The notes under the pieces: model-generated | What the model was told of the DNA's origin: nothing | Database searches by the model: none | What the model saw: only the letters and a program-made list of their open reading frames with translations | Translations under genes and position numbers: made by a program | In this document: positions 1 to 6,223 of the stretch, one piece after another | Layout of the letters: each line of letters starts with the position of its first letter | Numbering within the stretch: the stretch's first letter is position 1 | Source of the DNA: Stenotrophomonas maltophilia | GTDB lineage: Bacteria > Pseudomonadota > Gammaproteobacteria > Xanthomonadales > Xanthomonadaceae | Assembly (NCBI GenBank): GCA_002386405.1 | Contig: DGIP01000135.1 | Location: 1-17,523, forward strand | Direction of reading: 5' to 3' | Length of the DNA: 17,523 nt

Positions 1-100
1 GCGCGCCCATCGGCTCGGCCGCGCGCCGCAGCGGTGCGTGCTGGCCGCGCGGGCGCAGCGACAGCAGGGTCCAATCCGGCACATGTGCGTGGCTGTTCAT
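1..100 (-). CDS. hemD: Probable uroporphyrinogen-III synthase, N-terminal fragment
   Basis: This is the first 33 codons of a leftward gene cut by the window edge; the ATG is the complement of 98-100. The peptide begins MNSHAHVPDWTLLSLRP and continues RGQHAPLRRAA. A hydrophobic strand followed by SLRP, a glycine turn and a helix with paired arginines is what I remember at the N terminus of xanthomonad HemD, which cyclises hydroxymethylbilane to uroporphyrinogen III in tetrapyrrole synthesis. Too little is present to see any active-site residue, so the name rests on resemblance of a short segment. It is divergent from the thioesterase gene, with only 43 bp between the two starts, so both promoters must lie in or next to that gap. 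Confidence 0.5.
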   Translation of the reverse strand, partial: MNSHAHVPDWTLLSLRPRGQHAPLRRAAEPMGA

Positions 101-143
101 TGCGGGCATTATGCGAGGCCTTCGTTGCAACGTCGCCGTACTG

Positions 144-614
144 ATGTCTGAACATGATTCCCTTGCCGCGCACCTGGCCGCGCTGCAGCAGGTGCTGGAG
201 CGCATGCCGCCGGTAGCGGCCATGCAGATCCGCGTGGATGCCTACGCCGATGGCGTGCTGGGCCTGCGCGCCCCGCTGGCCGCCAACGTCAATGACAAGG
301 GCAATGCCTTCGGCGGCAGCCTGTCCTCGGCGCTGACCCTGTCCGGCTGGGCGCTGGTCACCCTGCGCCTGCGCCTGGCCGGCTTCGATGCCGATGTCTA
401 CGTGGCCGACAGCCACGTGCGCTACCTGGCCCCGGTCTATGAGGACCTGCTGGCCCAGGCGCACGCGGCCGACGATGCCGACTGGGACACCTTCCTGGCC
501 ACCTTCGCCCAGCGCGGCAAGGCCCGCATCGAGGTGGTGGCCCGCCAGCCCGGCGAGGCCGGCAAGCCGGCAGCTGAACTGACCGGACGTTTCGTTGCCT
601 TCGCAAGGCGGTAG
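144..614 (+). CDS. YiiD C-terminal-type hotdog thioesterase
   Basis: A 156-residue protein with the single hotdog fold of the putative thioesterase domain found at the C terminus of YiiD. The key segment is NDKGNAFGGSL at residues 50-60, where the family has an Asn and a Gly-rich turn opening the long central helix. The strands after it (ADSHVRYLAPV, then KARIEVVA) fit the rest of the fold. Such proteins hydrolyse acyl-CoA or acyl-carrier thioesters in the cytoplasm; the substrate cannot be told here. I chose the ATG at 144 because the family homology starts just after it. An in-frame ATG at 111 would add 11 residues that look non-homologous. Neither start has a clear Shine-Dalgarno sequence. 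No signal peptide or membrane segment is visible. Confidence 0.8.
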   Translation: MSEHDSLAAHLAALQQVLERMPPVAAMQIRVDAYADGVLGLRAPLAANVNDKGNAFGGSLSSALTLSGWALVTLRLRLAGFDADVYVADSHVRYLAPVYEDLLAQAHAADDADWDTFLATFAQRGKARIEVVARQPGEAGKPAAELTGRFVAFARR

Positions 615-644
615 GATGGGCGCCTTGCCGATTGGGGAATTCGC

Positions 645-1079
645 ATGCGTCGCCTTATTCAGATCCTGCTGCTGGCCTTGCTGGCCCTGACCTCCGTGTC
701 GGCGTTCGCCGGCGAACAGAAGACCACCAAGAAGCAGCGCAAGCAGCTGGAAGAAACCCAGGTCAAGTACGACTCGACCATGCGCTGGGGCACCGTGGAC
801 GACATGCTGCCCTACCTGGATCCGGCCTACGCCAAGGAACACCCGCTGACCGACCTGGAGGTTCGCCGGTTCGAACAGGTGAAGATCTCCAGCTACCGCG
901 CCGGCGACAACGTGCCGCTGCCCGACGGCCGGGTCGGCCGCAATGCCGAGGTCCGGGTGATCAACCTCAACACCCAGTCCGAGCGCACCGTGCGGGTCAA
1001 GGAAATCTGGCGCTGGGATGCCGAGGGCAAGCGCTGGCTGCAGGCCAGTGGGCTGCCGGACCTGTGGCAGGAATCCTGA
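645..1079 (+). CDS. Small exported protein of unknown function
   Basis: A 144-residue protein that I do not recognise as a named family. Residues 1-22 form a clear signal peptide (two Arg, a long Leu/Ala stretch, then SVSAFA and a probable cut before GEQ). A charged segment rich in Lys and Gln follows. The mature part then has a repeated Trp-containing pattern (RWGTVDDMLPYL near residue 46, EIWRWDAEGKRW near residue 124) and predicted beta strands, giving a small alpha/beta protein of the NTF2-like or DUF4440-like size class. That fold assignment is only a guess. A GGGG at 634-637 lies suitably before the ATG. The gene is on the same strand as the rhodanese, 73 bp upstream of it, and starts 30 bp after the thioesterase. 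Confidence 0.75.
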   Translation: MRRLIQILLLALLALTSVSAFAGEQKTTKKQRKQLEETQVKYDSTMRWGTVDDMLPYLDPAYAKEHPLTDLEVRRFEQVKISSYRAGDNVPLPDGRVGRNAEVRVINLNTQSERTVRVKEIWRWDAEGKRWLQASGLPDLWQES

Positions 1080-1152
1080 GCTGGCGCAGGGCTGGACGCC
1101 GGTTCGCCCGCATGTGCGACAATCGGCGCCCGCTAATCGACCCGTGATCTAA

Positions 1153-1590
1153 GTGAATTACGAAGAGTTGCTGGCCTTTGCCGGCCGAAACCCGATGTTG
1201 TCGATGGCCTTCGTGGGCCTGACCGTCGCCATCCTCGTCACCGAGGTACGCCGCCTGCTGCGCGGCTACAAGTCGATCAAGCCGGCCGAGCTGACCCAGC
1301 TGATCAATGCTGGCGGCGCGGTCGTGGTCGACCTGTCGGCGGGCACCGATTTCGAGAAGGGCCACATTGCCGGCAGCCGCAACGTGCAGCCTGCCCAGTT
1401 CGGTCCGGAGCACAAGCTGGTGGCCAACGCCAAGCAGAGCCCGGTGGTGCTGGTGTGCCGTACCGGCACCGCCTCTGAAACCGCCGCCAAGGCCTTGAAG
1501 AAGGCCGGTTTCGAGCAGGTGCACGTGCTCGACGGCGGCCTGCCGGCCTGGCAGCAGGCCGAGTTGCCGCTGGTCAAGGGCCGCAACTGA
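1153..1590 (+). CDS. yibN: Membrane-anchored rhodanese-like protein (YibN type)
   Basis: A 145-residue protein starting at GTG. Residues about 14-31 are a hydrophobic anchor, and residues 42-140 form one rhodanese domain. The landmarks are VVVDLSAGTDFEKGHIAGSRN (about 57-77), the active-site loop CRTGTAS with Cys102, and LDGGLPAW (126-133). Rhodanese domains carry a persulfide on the loop cysteine and pass sulfur to an acceptor. The six-residue loop points to sulfur rather than phosphatase chemistry; the acceptor is unknown. In Escherichia coli yibN, grxC, secB and gpsA lie in this order. Here secB follows after 104 bp and no glutaredoxin gene fits in between. The Shine-Dalgarno sequence before the GTG is poor. 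Confidence 0.88.
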   Translation: MNYEELLAFAGRNPMLSMAFVGLTVAILVTEVRRLLRGYKSIKPAELTQLINAGGAVVVDLSAGTDFEKGHIAGSRNVQPAQFGPEHKLVANAKQSPVVLVCRTGTASETAAKALKKAGFEQVHVLDGGLPAWQQAELPLVKGRN

Positions 1591-1694
1591 TTTTGCCCGG
1601 ATTGCGCGGCACGCCTTGTGCGCGCCGCCACACGCCCCCATCGCAGGGCATGTAACAATCCGTTTTTACTGCATTCATTCTGGAGCAACAGGAA

Positions 1695-2210
1695 ATGTCC
1701 GAAGAGAACACCAACGGCGCCATCGCGCCGGCCGACGCCGCCACCGGCCCCGCGTTCACCGTCGAGAAGATCTACGTCAAGGACGTTTCCTTCGAATCGC
1801 CCAACGCCCCGGCCGTGTTCAACGAAGCCGTGCAGCCGGAGCTGCAGCTCAACCTGAACCAGCGCGTGCAGCGCCTGGGTGAGAGCGCCTTCGAAGTGGT
1901 GCTGGCCGTGACCCTGACCTGCAAGGCCGGCGACAAGACCGCCTACGTGGCCGAAGTGCAGCAGGCCGGCGTGTTCGGCCTGGTGGGCCTGGACCCGCAG
2001 TCGATCGACGTGCTGCTGGGCACCCAGTGCCCGAACATCCTGTTCCCGTACGTGCGTTCGCTGGTGAGCGACCTGATCCAGGCCGGCGGCTTCCCGCCGT
2101 TCTTCCTGCAGCCGATCAACTTCGAAGGCCTGTACGCCGAAACCCTGCGCCAGCGCCAGGAACAGGGCGAAACCTCGCTCGCCGATTCCGAGCCGGCCGG
2201 CAACGCCTGA
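1695..2210 (+). CDS. secB: Protein-export chaperone SecB
   Basis: A 171-residue protein matching SecB over its whole length. SecB is the cytosolic homotetrameric chaperone that keeps precursors unfolded and hands them to SecA. Landmarks are [19 protein letters not shown] (about 21-39), the strand pair ending in [12 protein letters not shown], the [24 protein letters not shown] segment, and the [12 protein letters not shown]-terminal helix region. The first 20 residues and the last 15 are acidic or low-complexity tails, as is common in this family. TGGAG at 1681-1685 is a good ribosome-binding site, nine bases before the ATG. It sits upstream of gpsA with only 13 bp between them, so the two are probably one transcript, as in enterobacteria. 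The exported beta-barrel and other signal-peptide proteins in this window are typical SecB clients. Confidence 0.97.
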   Translation: MSEENTNGAIAPADAATGPAFTVEKIYVKDVSFESPNAPAVFNEAVQPELQLNLNQRVQRLGESAFEVVLAVTLTCKAGDKTAYVAEVQQAGVFGLVGLDPQSIDVLLGTQCPNILFPYVRSLVSDLIQAGGFPPFFLQPINFEGLYAETLRQRQEQGETSLADSEPAGNA

Positions 2211-2223
2211 TCGGCGCTGCAGC

Positions 2224-3249
2224 ATGAGCAACAACGCAGACAAGATCGCCGTTCTCGGCGCCGGCTCCTGGGGCACCGCCCTGGCCAGCCTGCTTGCACG
2301 GCACGGTTGCCAGACCGTGCTGTGGGGCCGCGATGCGGCGATGGTGGACGCCATCGACCAGCGCCACGAGAACACCCGCTACCTGCCGGGTATTCCGTTG
2401 CCGGAATCGCTGCGCGCCACCACGGACCTGGCTGCGGCCGTCAAGGACGCCACATGGATCCTGGTGGTGGTGCCCTCGCACGCGTTCGGTGAAACCGTGC
2501 GCGCGCTGGCGCCGCTGCGCCCGGCGGGTGCCGGCGTGGCCTGGGCAACCAAGGGTTTCGAACCCGGCTCCGGGCGTTTCCTGCACGAAGTGGCGCGCGA
2601 GGTCCTCGGACCGGATGTGCCGCTGGCGGTGGTGACCGGCCCGTCGTTCGCCAAGGAAGTCACGCTGGGCCTGCCCACCGCGATTACCGTGCACGGCGAC
2701 GATGCCGGGTTCGCCCAGCAGGTGGCCGAAGCCATGCATGGCCCGGCGTTCCGCGCCTATACCGGCGATGACATGGTGGGTGCCGAACTCGGTGGCGCCA
2801 TGAAGAACGTGCTGGCCGTCGCCACCGGCGTGGCCGATGGCATGCAGCTGGGCCTCAACGCCCGTGCCGGCCTGATCACCCGCGGCCTCAACGAGATGCT
2901 GCGCCTGGCCGCTGCGATCGGTGCCAAGCCGGAAACCCTGATGGGCCTGGCTGGCCTGGGTGACCTGGTGCTGACCTGCACCGGCGATCTCTCGCGTAAC
3001 CGTCGCCTCGGGTTGGCGCTGGGACGTGGCCAGAGCCTGCAGGATGCCGTGCGCGAAATCGGCCAGGTGGTGGAATCGGTGCAGACCGCCGACGAAGTCA
3101 TGCGCCAGGCACGCCGCCACGGCATCGACCTGCCGATCTCCGATCGGGTCCGTGCCGTGCTGCACGGCGAACAGACTCCGGAAGAGGGCCTGCGCGCGCT
3201 GCTGGCCCGCGAACAGAAACCGGAATATCCGGACACGCTGTTCAAATGA
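2224..3249 (+). CDS. gpsA: Glycerol-3-phosphate dehydrogenase [NAD(P)+]
   Basis: A 341-residue enzyme of normal length for GpsA. It reduces dihydroxyacetone phosphate to sn-glycerol 3-phosphate, the backbone precursor of phospholipids, in the cytoplasm. The N-terminal Rossmann motif is [10 protein letters not shown] (12-21). The motifs WATKG (107-111) and GPSFAKE (139-145) follow. The catalytic lysine is Lys194 in [13 protein letters not shown], and the C-terminal substrate loop is [20 protein letters not shown] (241-260). All key residues are present. It follows secB after 13 bp and is followed within a few bases by a strong terminator, so it ends the yibN-secB-gpsA group. The start ATG is set by the immediately following Rossmann fold; the ribosome-binding site is weak (GCTGCAGC), consistent with translational coupling to secB. 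Confidence 0.97.
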   Translation: MSNNADKIAVLGAGSWGTALASLLARHGCQTVLWGRDAAMVDAIDQRHENTRYLPGIPLPESLRATTDLAAAVKDATWILVVVPSHAFGETVRALAPLRPAGAGVAWATKGFEPGSGRFLHEVAREVLGPDVPLAVVTGPSFAKEVTLGLPTAITVHGDDAGFAQQVAEAMHGPAFRAYTGDDMVGAELGGAMKNVLAVATGVADGMQLGLNARAGLITRGLNEMLRLAAAIGAKPETLMGLAGLGDLVLTCTGDLSRNRRLGLALGRGQSLQDAVREIGQVVESVQTADEVMRQARRHGIDLPISDRVRAVLHGEQTPEEGLRALLAREQKPEYPDTLFK

Positions 3250-3254
3250 TCAGG

Positions 3255-3286
3255 AAAAACCCCGGCACTGCCGGGGTTTTTTTTTT
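3255..3286 (+). terminator. Strong intrinsic terminator of gpsA, probably bidirectional
   Basis: A perfect hairpin with arms at 3255-3266 and 3270-3281 (core CCCCGGC/GCCGGGG) and a three-base ACT loop is followed by a run of ten T at 3277-3286. It lies six bases after the gpsA stop codon. On the other strand the same stem is followed by five T, so it could also act as a back-up stop for the leftward ax21-like transcript. Confidence 0.93.
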
Positions 3287-3296
3287 GCCCTGAAAC

Positions 3297-3321
3297 GCAA
3301 AAACCCAGCGTGCGCTGGGTT
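3297..3321 (-). terminator. Intrinsic terminator of the ax21-like gene
   Basis: AACCCAGCG (3302-3310) and CGCTGGGTT (3313-3321) form a perfect nine-base-pair stem. Read leftward, the stem is followed by a T run and then GCG. On the rightward strand no T run follows, so this terminator is oriented for the ax21-like gene. It sits about 120 bases after that gene's stop codon, leaving a structured 3' untranslated region between them. Confidence 0.8.
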
Positions 3322-3328
3322 CCTGCGT

Positions 3329-3415
3329 GGCACCCCGACGAGGTGGGGCCAGATAAGTGAAGCCCGGCCTACTAAGCCGGGCTTCATGGCGTGAGGGAGA
3401 GAGAGATCACGCCAT
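3329..3415 (-). ncRNA. Three-hairpin 3' region of the ax21-like mRNA; possible small RNA
   Basis: Read leftward, three hairpins follow one another between the ax21-like stop codon and its terminator. The first has nine-base arms (3407-3415 with 3386-3394) and a pyrimidine loop UCUCUCUCUCCC. The second has eleven-base arms (3376-3386 with 3358-3368, core GCCCGGC) and a UUAGUAG loop; its last base is shared with the first. The third (3350-3329) is a shorter GGCCCC stem with one bulge and an ACCUC-containing loop. CU-rich loops of this kind can pair with Shine-Dalgarno sequences in known regulatory RNAs. The structure is visible in the sequence; that it acts as a separate RNA is inference. Confidence 0.4.
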
Positions 3416-3442
3416 CCAACAACGTACCGTGCAGCTATCGCC

Positions 3443-4018
3443 TTACCAGGTGAAGCGCGGGCCGACGAACCATTCGCGGTCGCCACCCTTGGCCAGCTTC
3501 ACTTCGCCGCTCACGCCCCAGTTCTGGGTGAACTTGGCCTGCGCGCCGACGCGGCCGTAGAACTCGCCGTCCGGGTTGATGCCGTGCTTCTTGCTGAAAT
3601 CTTCGTAGCCGGCCAGCGCGTAACCTTCGATCATCGGGGTGAACGCGGTGCGCACGCCGACTTCGGTGGAGTAGCCGTTGAAGTCCAGGCCGTGCTTCGG
3701 ATCGAACTTCTGGTACGCGACGCGGGCCACCAGATCGGTGGTCGGGGCGATGGTGTAGTTGTAGCCGACGCCTGCGCGCCACTGGTCAACATCAGCGTTG
3801 CCGCGGTTGAGTTCCTGCGAGGTGTAATCGCCAAAGATGTGGAAGTTCGGCGCCACGGCAACCGAGCCCTTCACAGCCCAGCCGTCGGCATAGCCGCCCT
3901 GGGCATCGGTGTTCACATAGCCGCCTTCCGCGTAGTTGTACGACAGGCCATCAGCAGCAGAAGCGGCGAACGGCAGGGCAGCAATCAGGCCCAAGGCAAG
4001 CAGGGAGGTCTTCATCAT
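3443..4018 (-). CDS. ax21: Ax21-family outer-membrane beta-barrel protein
   Basis: A 191-residue protein with a signal peptide (KTSLLALGLIAALPFAASA, cut before ADGLSYNY). It then has alternating beta strands rich in Gly, Tyr and Phe, ending in GPRFTW, a terminal-aromatic signature of barrel proteins inserted by the BAM machinery. The motifs LSYNYAEGGYV, DQWRAGVGYNY, GYALAGYEDF and GEFYGRVGA are those I remember from Ax21 of Xanthomonas and Stenotrophomonas. It is an abundant outer-membrane and vesicle protein. Early reports of it as a secreted quorum-sensing or XA21-activating signal were retracted, so only the envelope role is safe. I start at ATG 4018, ten bases after AAAAAGG; the next codon (4015) is also ATG, and an upstream GTG at 4027 would overlap the ribosome-binding site. 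The leader and 3' region are both structured. Confidence 0.9.
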   Translation of the reverse strand: MMKTSLLALGLIAALPFAASAADGLSYNYAEGGYVNTDAQGGYADGWAVKGSVAVAPNFHIFGDYTSQELNRGNADVDQWRAGVGYNYTIAPTTDLVARVAYQKFDPKHGLDFNGYSTEVGVRTAFTPMIEGYALAGYEDFSKKHGINPDGEFYGRVGAQAKFTQNWGVSGEVKLAKGGDREWFVGPRFTW

Positions 4019-4050
4019 CGGGAACACACCTTTTTATTATTTGGTTTCGC

Positions 4051-4092
4051 CGACCGTCCCCTCTTGGGGGAGGGGAGAGAGAAGGACGGTCG
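4051..4092 (-). promoter_or_regulatory. Hairpin in the 5' leader of the ax21-like mRNA
   Basis: CGACCGTCC (complement of 4084-4092) and GGACGGTCG (complement of 4051-4059) form a perfect nine-base-pair stem. It encloses a pyrimidine-rich stretch and a short inner CCUC/GAGG stem. The stem ends about 15 bases before the AAAAAGG ribosome-binding site, so it is well placed to stabilise the leader or to affect initiation. No riboswitch family is recognised. Confidence 0.55.
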
Positions 4093-4100
4093 ACAGGTGT

Positions 4101-4127
4101 GAATTATCCGTTAGGCGCTCTAATCAA
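4101..4127 (-). promoter_or_regulatory. Candidate promoter of the ax21-like gene
   Basis: Read leftward, TTGATT (complement of 4122-4127) and TAATTC (complement of 4101-4106) are separated by 15 bases, just upstream of the leader hairpin. The spacing is short and the -10 is imperfect. The stretch is AT-rich compared with its surroundings and has the right position, so it is listed with low confidence. Confidence 0.25.
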
Positions 4128-4412
4128 CCCTGAATATTGAACTGACCGGTACATGAATGAAGCGCGCGTTCAGGGAACTCCAACGTACGACGAAGACGTG
4201 GTCGCTGAGCGGTAGGATCGGTTCCCAAACGATCGCCGATAGTGCCTGTGATCGAATTGACGCATGGGCCCCTGTAACCTCGTCCTCAGGCACCGCGAGC
4301 GTCTCCGATCAGGTTCCTGCCTACGTCGCACGCGGACACCTTACGTGCAGTCGATCGGGATGCGACCCTACCGGCGGCGTCCGGGCACGGCGAGAACGTG
4401 GGGTGCCCGCTC
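4128..4412. other. Non-coding gap upstream of the ax21-like gene
   Basis: About 285 bp lie between the candidate ax21-like promoter and the end of the leftward hydrolase gene. GC content is uneven (one hand-counted 60-base line, 4141-4200, is 53%), and the reading frames across it lack coding character. The only structure found is a seven-base inverted repeat, CGGGCAC (4382-4388) with GTGCCCG (4403-4409), just beyond the hydrolase stop codon. I see no promoter, RNA gene or repeat family here. Confidence 0.5.
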
Positions 4413-5342
4413 CTATTTGTCCAGGAAGGCAACCAATGCCGGAATGGTCTGCTGCGGCGCTTCTTCCATCAGCCAATGGCCGGAGCCTTTGACGATCACG
4501 CCTTCCACGTTGGTATCCACCAGCTTGGCCTGGTCGATCAGGAACTGCCCGCCGGCCTTCTCACCGGACAGCACCAGCATCGGCATGTGCAGCGGGGACT
4601 TGGCGAAGCCCGCAAAGTCCTTGGCATCCTGCTCGAAGTTCTTGAAGTACTCGAAGCCCGCACGCATGCCACCGGGGCGTGCGTACTCGGACGCGTAGAA
4701 CTGCCGATCGGCCTCGGGCACCGAGTGGGTGCGGTCGGCGGCGAAGTCGTTCCAGAAGTGCTCGAAGTAGGTGCGCTCGCGGCCATCCACCAGCTTCAAC
4801 GGGGTTTCGCCGTAGAAGTGGAAGTGCCACAGATCGCGCAGCAGCCACACGTGGGTCCAGTCGCCCACGCCGGGCAGGAATGCATCCATCAACACGATGC
4901 TGTCCACTTCGTCCGGGTACTGGGCGGCGTATGCATAGGCCACCATCAGCCCGATGTCATGGCCGACGATCTTGACCTTGGGGTAGCCCAGCGACTTCAC
5001 CAGCGCATGGATGTCCTGCGCCAGCGTCTTCTTGTCATAGCCGCCCTCGGGCTTGGACGACTGCCCGGCGCCGCGCAGGTCGGGCGCGATGACCACATGG
5101 CGGCCGGCCAGCTGCGGCATCAACGGGCGCCACATGTGGCTGGTTTCGGCATAGCCGTGCAGCAGCACCACCGGCGATTCATCGCCCTGGCCGGCCTGCA
5201 GGTAATGCAGGGTGACGCCGTTGACGTTGGCGGTGTGGCTCTGGATGGCCGCGCTGCCGGCGGCCTGCGCGGTGGCATGCACGGCCAGCATCAGCACCAG
5301 TGCGGTGGCGGCGCGGCGGAACGAACGGGGAAACAGTTTCAT
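4413..5342 (-). CDS. Exported Cif-like epoxide hydrolase (alpha/beta hydrolase)
   Basis: A 309-residue protein with a signal peptide (residues 1 to about 28, ending AQAA) and one alpha/beta-hydrolase domain. The oxyanion motif is HGYAETS (62-68). The nucleophile elbow is GHDIG with Asp129, an aspartate rather than a serine, which points to epoxide hydrolases or dehalogenases. The cap holds LWHFHFY with His173 and FEYF with Tyr232; the acid candidate is Asp153 and the base is His289 in GSGHW. This layout closely follows Cif of Pseudomonas aeruginosa, an exported epoxide hydrolase that lowers host CFTR. As I recall, Cif uses Asp129, Glu153, His177, Tyr239 and His297; here Asp replaces Glu153. 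Periplasmic location, or release in vesicles, is inferred. AGGAG precedes the ATG, and the SDR gene lies 27 bp upstream on the same strand. Substrate unknown. Confidence 0.82.
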   Translation of the reverse strand: MKLFPRSFRRAATALVLMLAVHATAQAAGSAAIQSHTANVNGVTLHYLQAGQGDESPVVLLHGYAETSHMWRPLMPQLAGRHVVIAPDLRGAGQSSKPEGGYDKKTLAQDIHALVKSLGYPKVKIVGHDIGLMVAYAYAAQYPDEVDSIVLMDAFLPGVGDWTHVWLLRDLWHFHFYGETPLKLVDGRERTYFEHFWNDFAADRTHSVPEADRQFYASEYARPGGMRAGFEYFKNFEQDAKDFAGFAKSPLHMPMLVLSGEKAGGQFLIDQAKLVDTNVEGVIVKGSGHWLMEEAPQQTIPALVAFLDK

Positions 5343-5369
5343 GGCGATCTCCTGGAAAGGGGTGCGGCG

Positions 5370-6119
5370 TTACAGTTGGCTCATGCCACCGTCGGCGATG
5401 ATTTCGGTGCCGACGATGTAGGCCGATTCGGGCGAGGACAGATGCAGCACGGTGGCGGCGATTTCTTCCGGGGTGCCGAAGCGGCCCAGCGGAATCTGGC
5501 TCTGGATCTGTGCGGCGGTGGCATCCAGCGCGGCCGCGTCCAGGCCGAGCTTGGTGTAGATCGGGGTGGCCACCGGACCCGGGCTGAGCACGTTGACGCG
5601 CACGCCGCGCGGCAGCAGTTCGGCCGAAAGCGTCTTGGCCAGCGAAATCACCGCCGCCTTGCTGGCCGCATACACCGAGGTGTTGGGCATGCCGATGCGC
5701 GCGTTGATCGAGCCGTTGATGACCACCGACGCGCCCGGGTTGAGCAGCGGCAGCAGTGCCTGCAGCTGGAAGTAGGGGCCTTTGATGTTGGTGTTGAAGA
5801 TCTGGTCCCACAGCGCTTCGTCCACGTCCGGGTAGGCGGCGAACCTGGCCGCGCCGGCGTTGACGAACACGGCGTCCAGGCGCACCTCGGCGGCGGCCAG
5901 GGTCTCGGCCAGGGTGCGCGCGGCGGCGATGTCGCCCGCATCGTTCACCAGCGCCAGTGCAGTGCTGCCCACCGCCGCTGCAGCCTGCTTCAGGGCGGCG
6001 GCATCGCGGCCGGTGATGACCACGCGGGCGCCTTCGGCGGCGAAGGCCTTGGCCGCAGCCAGGCCGATGCCACTGCTGCCGCCGGTGACGAGGACGGTCT
6101 TGTTGCTGAAACGGTTCAT
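5370..6119 (-). CDS. Short-chain dehydrogenase/reductase (SDR)
   Basis: A 249-residue classical SDR of normal length. The cofactor motif is TGGSSGIG (12-19), the NAG motif is at 87-89, the structural Asn is in the NTN segment (109-111), and the catalytic Ser137, Tyr150 and Lys154 lie in INGSIN and YAASK. The PG motif follows at 180-181 and the C-terminal DGG at 243-245. The Arg in ITGRD (38) after the second strand suggests NADP(H). The protein is cytosolic and would oxidise or reduce an alcohol/carbonyl pair. AGGAG before the ATG at 6119 makes this start clear; an in-frame extension back to 6191 would cross the intergenic region. It is the first gene of a leftward pair with the Cif-like hydrolase, so it may act on the same compound or its diol. 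That is inference. Confidence 0.92.
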   Translation of the reverse strand: MNRFSNKTVLVTGGSSGIGLAAAKAFAAEGARVVITGRDAAALKQAAAAVGSTALALVNDAGDIAAARTLAETLAAAEVRLDAVFVNAGAARFAAYPDVDEALWDQIFNTNIKGPYFQLQALLPLLNPGASVVINGSINARIGMPNTSVYAASKAAVISLAKTLSAELLPRGVRVNVLSPGPVATPIYTKLGLDAAALDATAAQIQSQIPLGRFGTPEEIAATVLHLSSPESAYIVGTEIIADGGMSQL

Positions 6120-6199
6120 GCTGATCTCCTTCGATGGTGGCGTTATGCCGTGAGCCCATACTGCGCGGGCGTTTCGCTGATTCCGTGCCACAATCGCGA

Positions 6200-6211
6200 C
6201 GAACTCGTTCG
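6200..6211. promoter_or_regulatory. Palindrome in the SDR/LysR divergent region
   Basis: CGAAC and GTTCG are separated by TC, giving a 12-base palindrome that ends 12 bases before the LysR start codon. The whole divergent region is 104 bp. A LysR regulator commonly binds such a region to control itself and the divergent operon. The site is short and also overlaps the ribosome-binding area, so it could equally be chance. Confidence 0.3.
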
Positions 6212-6223
6212 AAGGGATCGAAC

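Noticed and set aside
1606..1628. Imperfect GCGGC/GCCGC hairpin after the rhodanese gene, considered as a terminator.
   Set aside because: The stem has mismatches and no T run; in DNA this GC-rich such pairings are common.
4382..4409. CGGGCAC/GTGCCCG hairpin after the Cif-like gene, considered as its terminator.
   Set aside because: The stem is only seven base pairs with a 14-base loop and no T run follows on the relevant strand.
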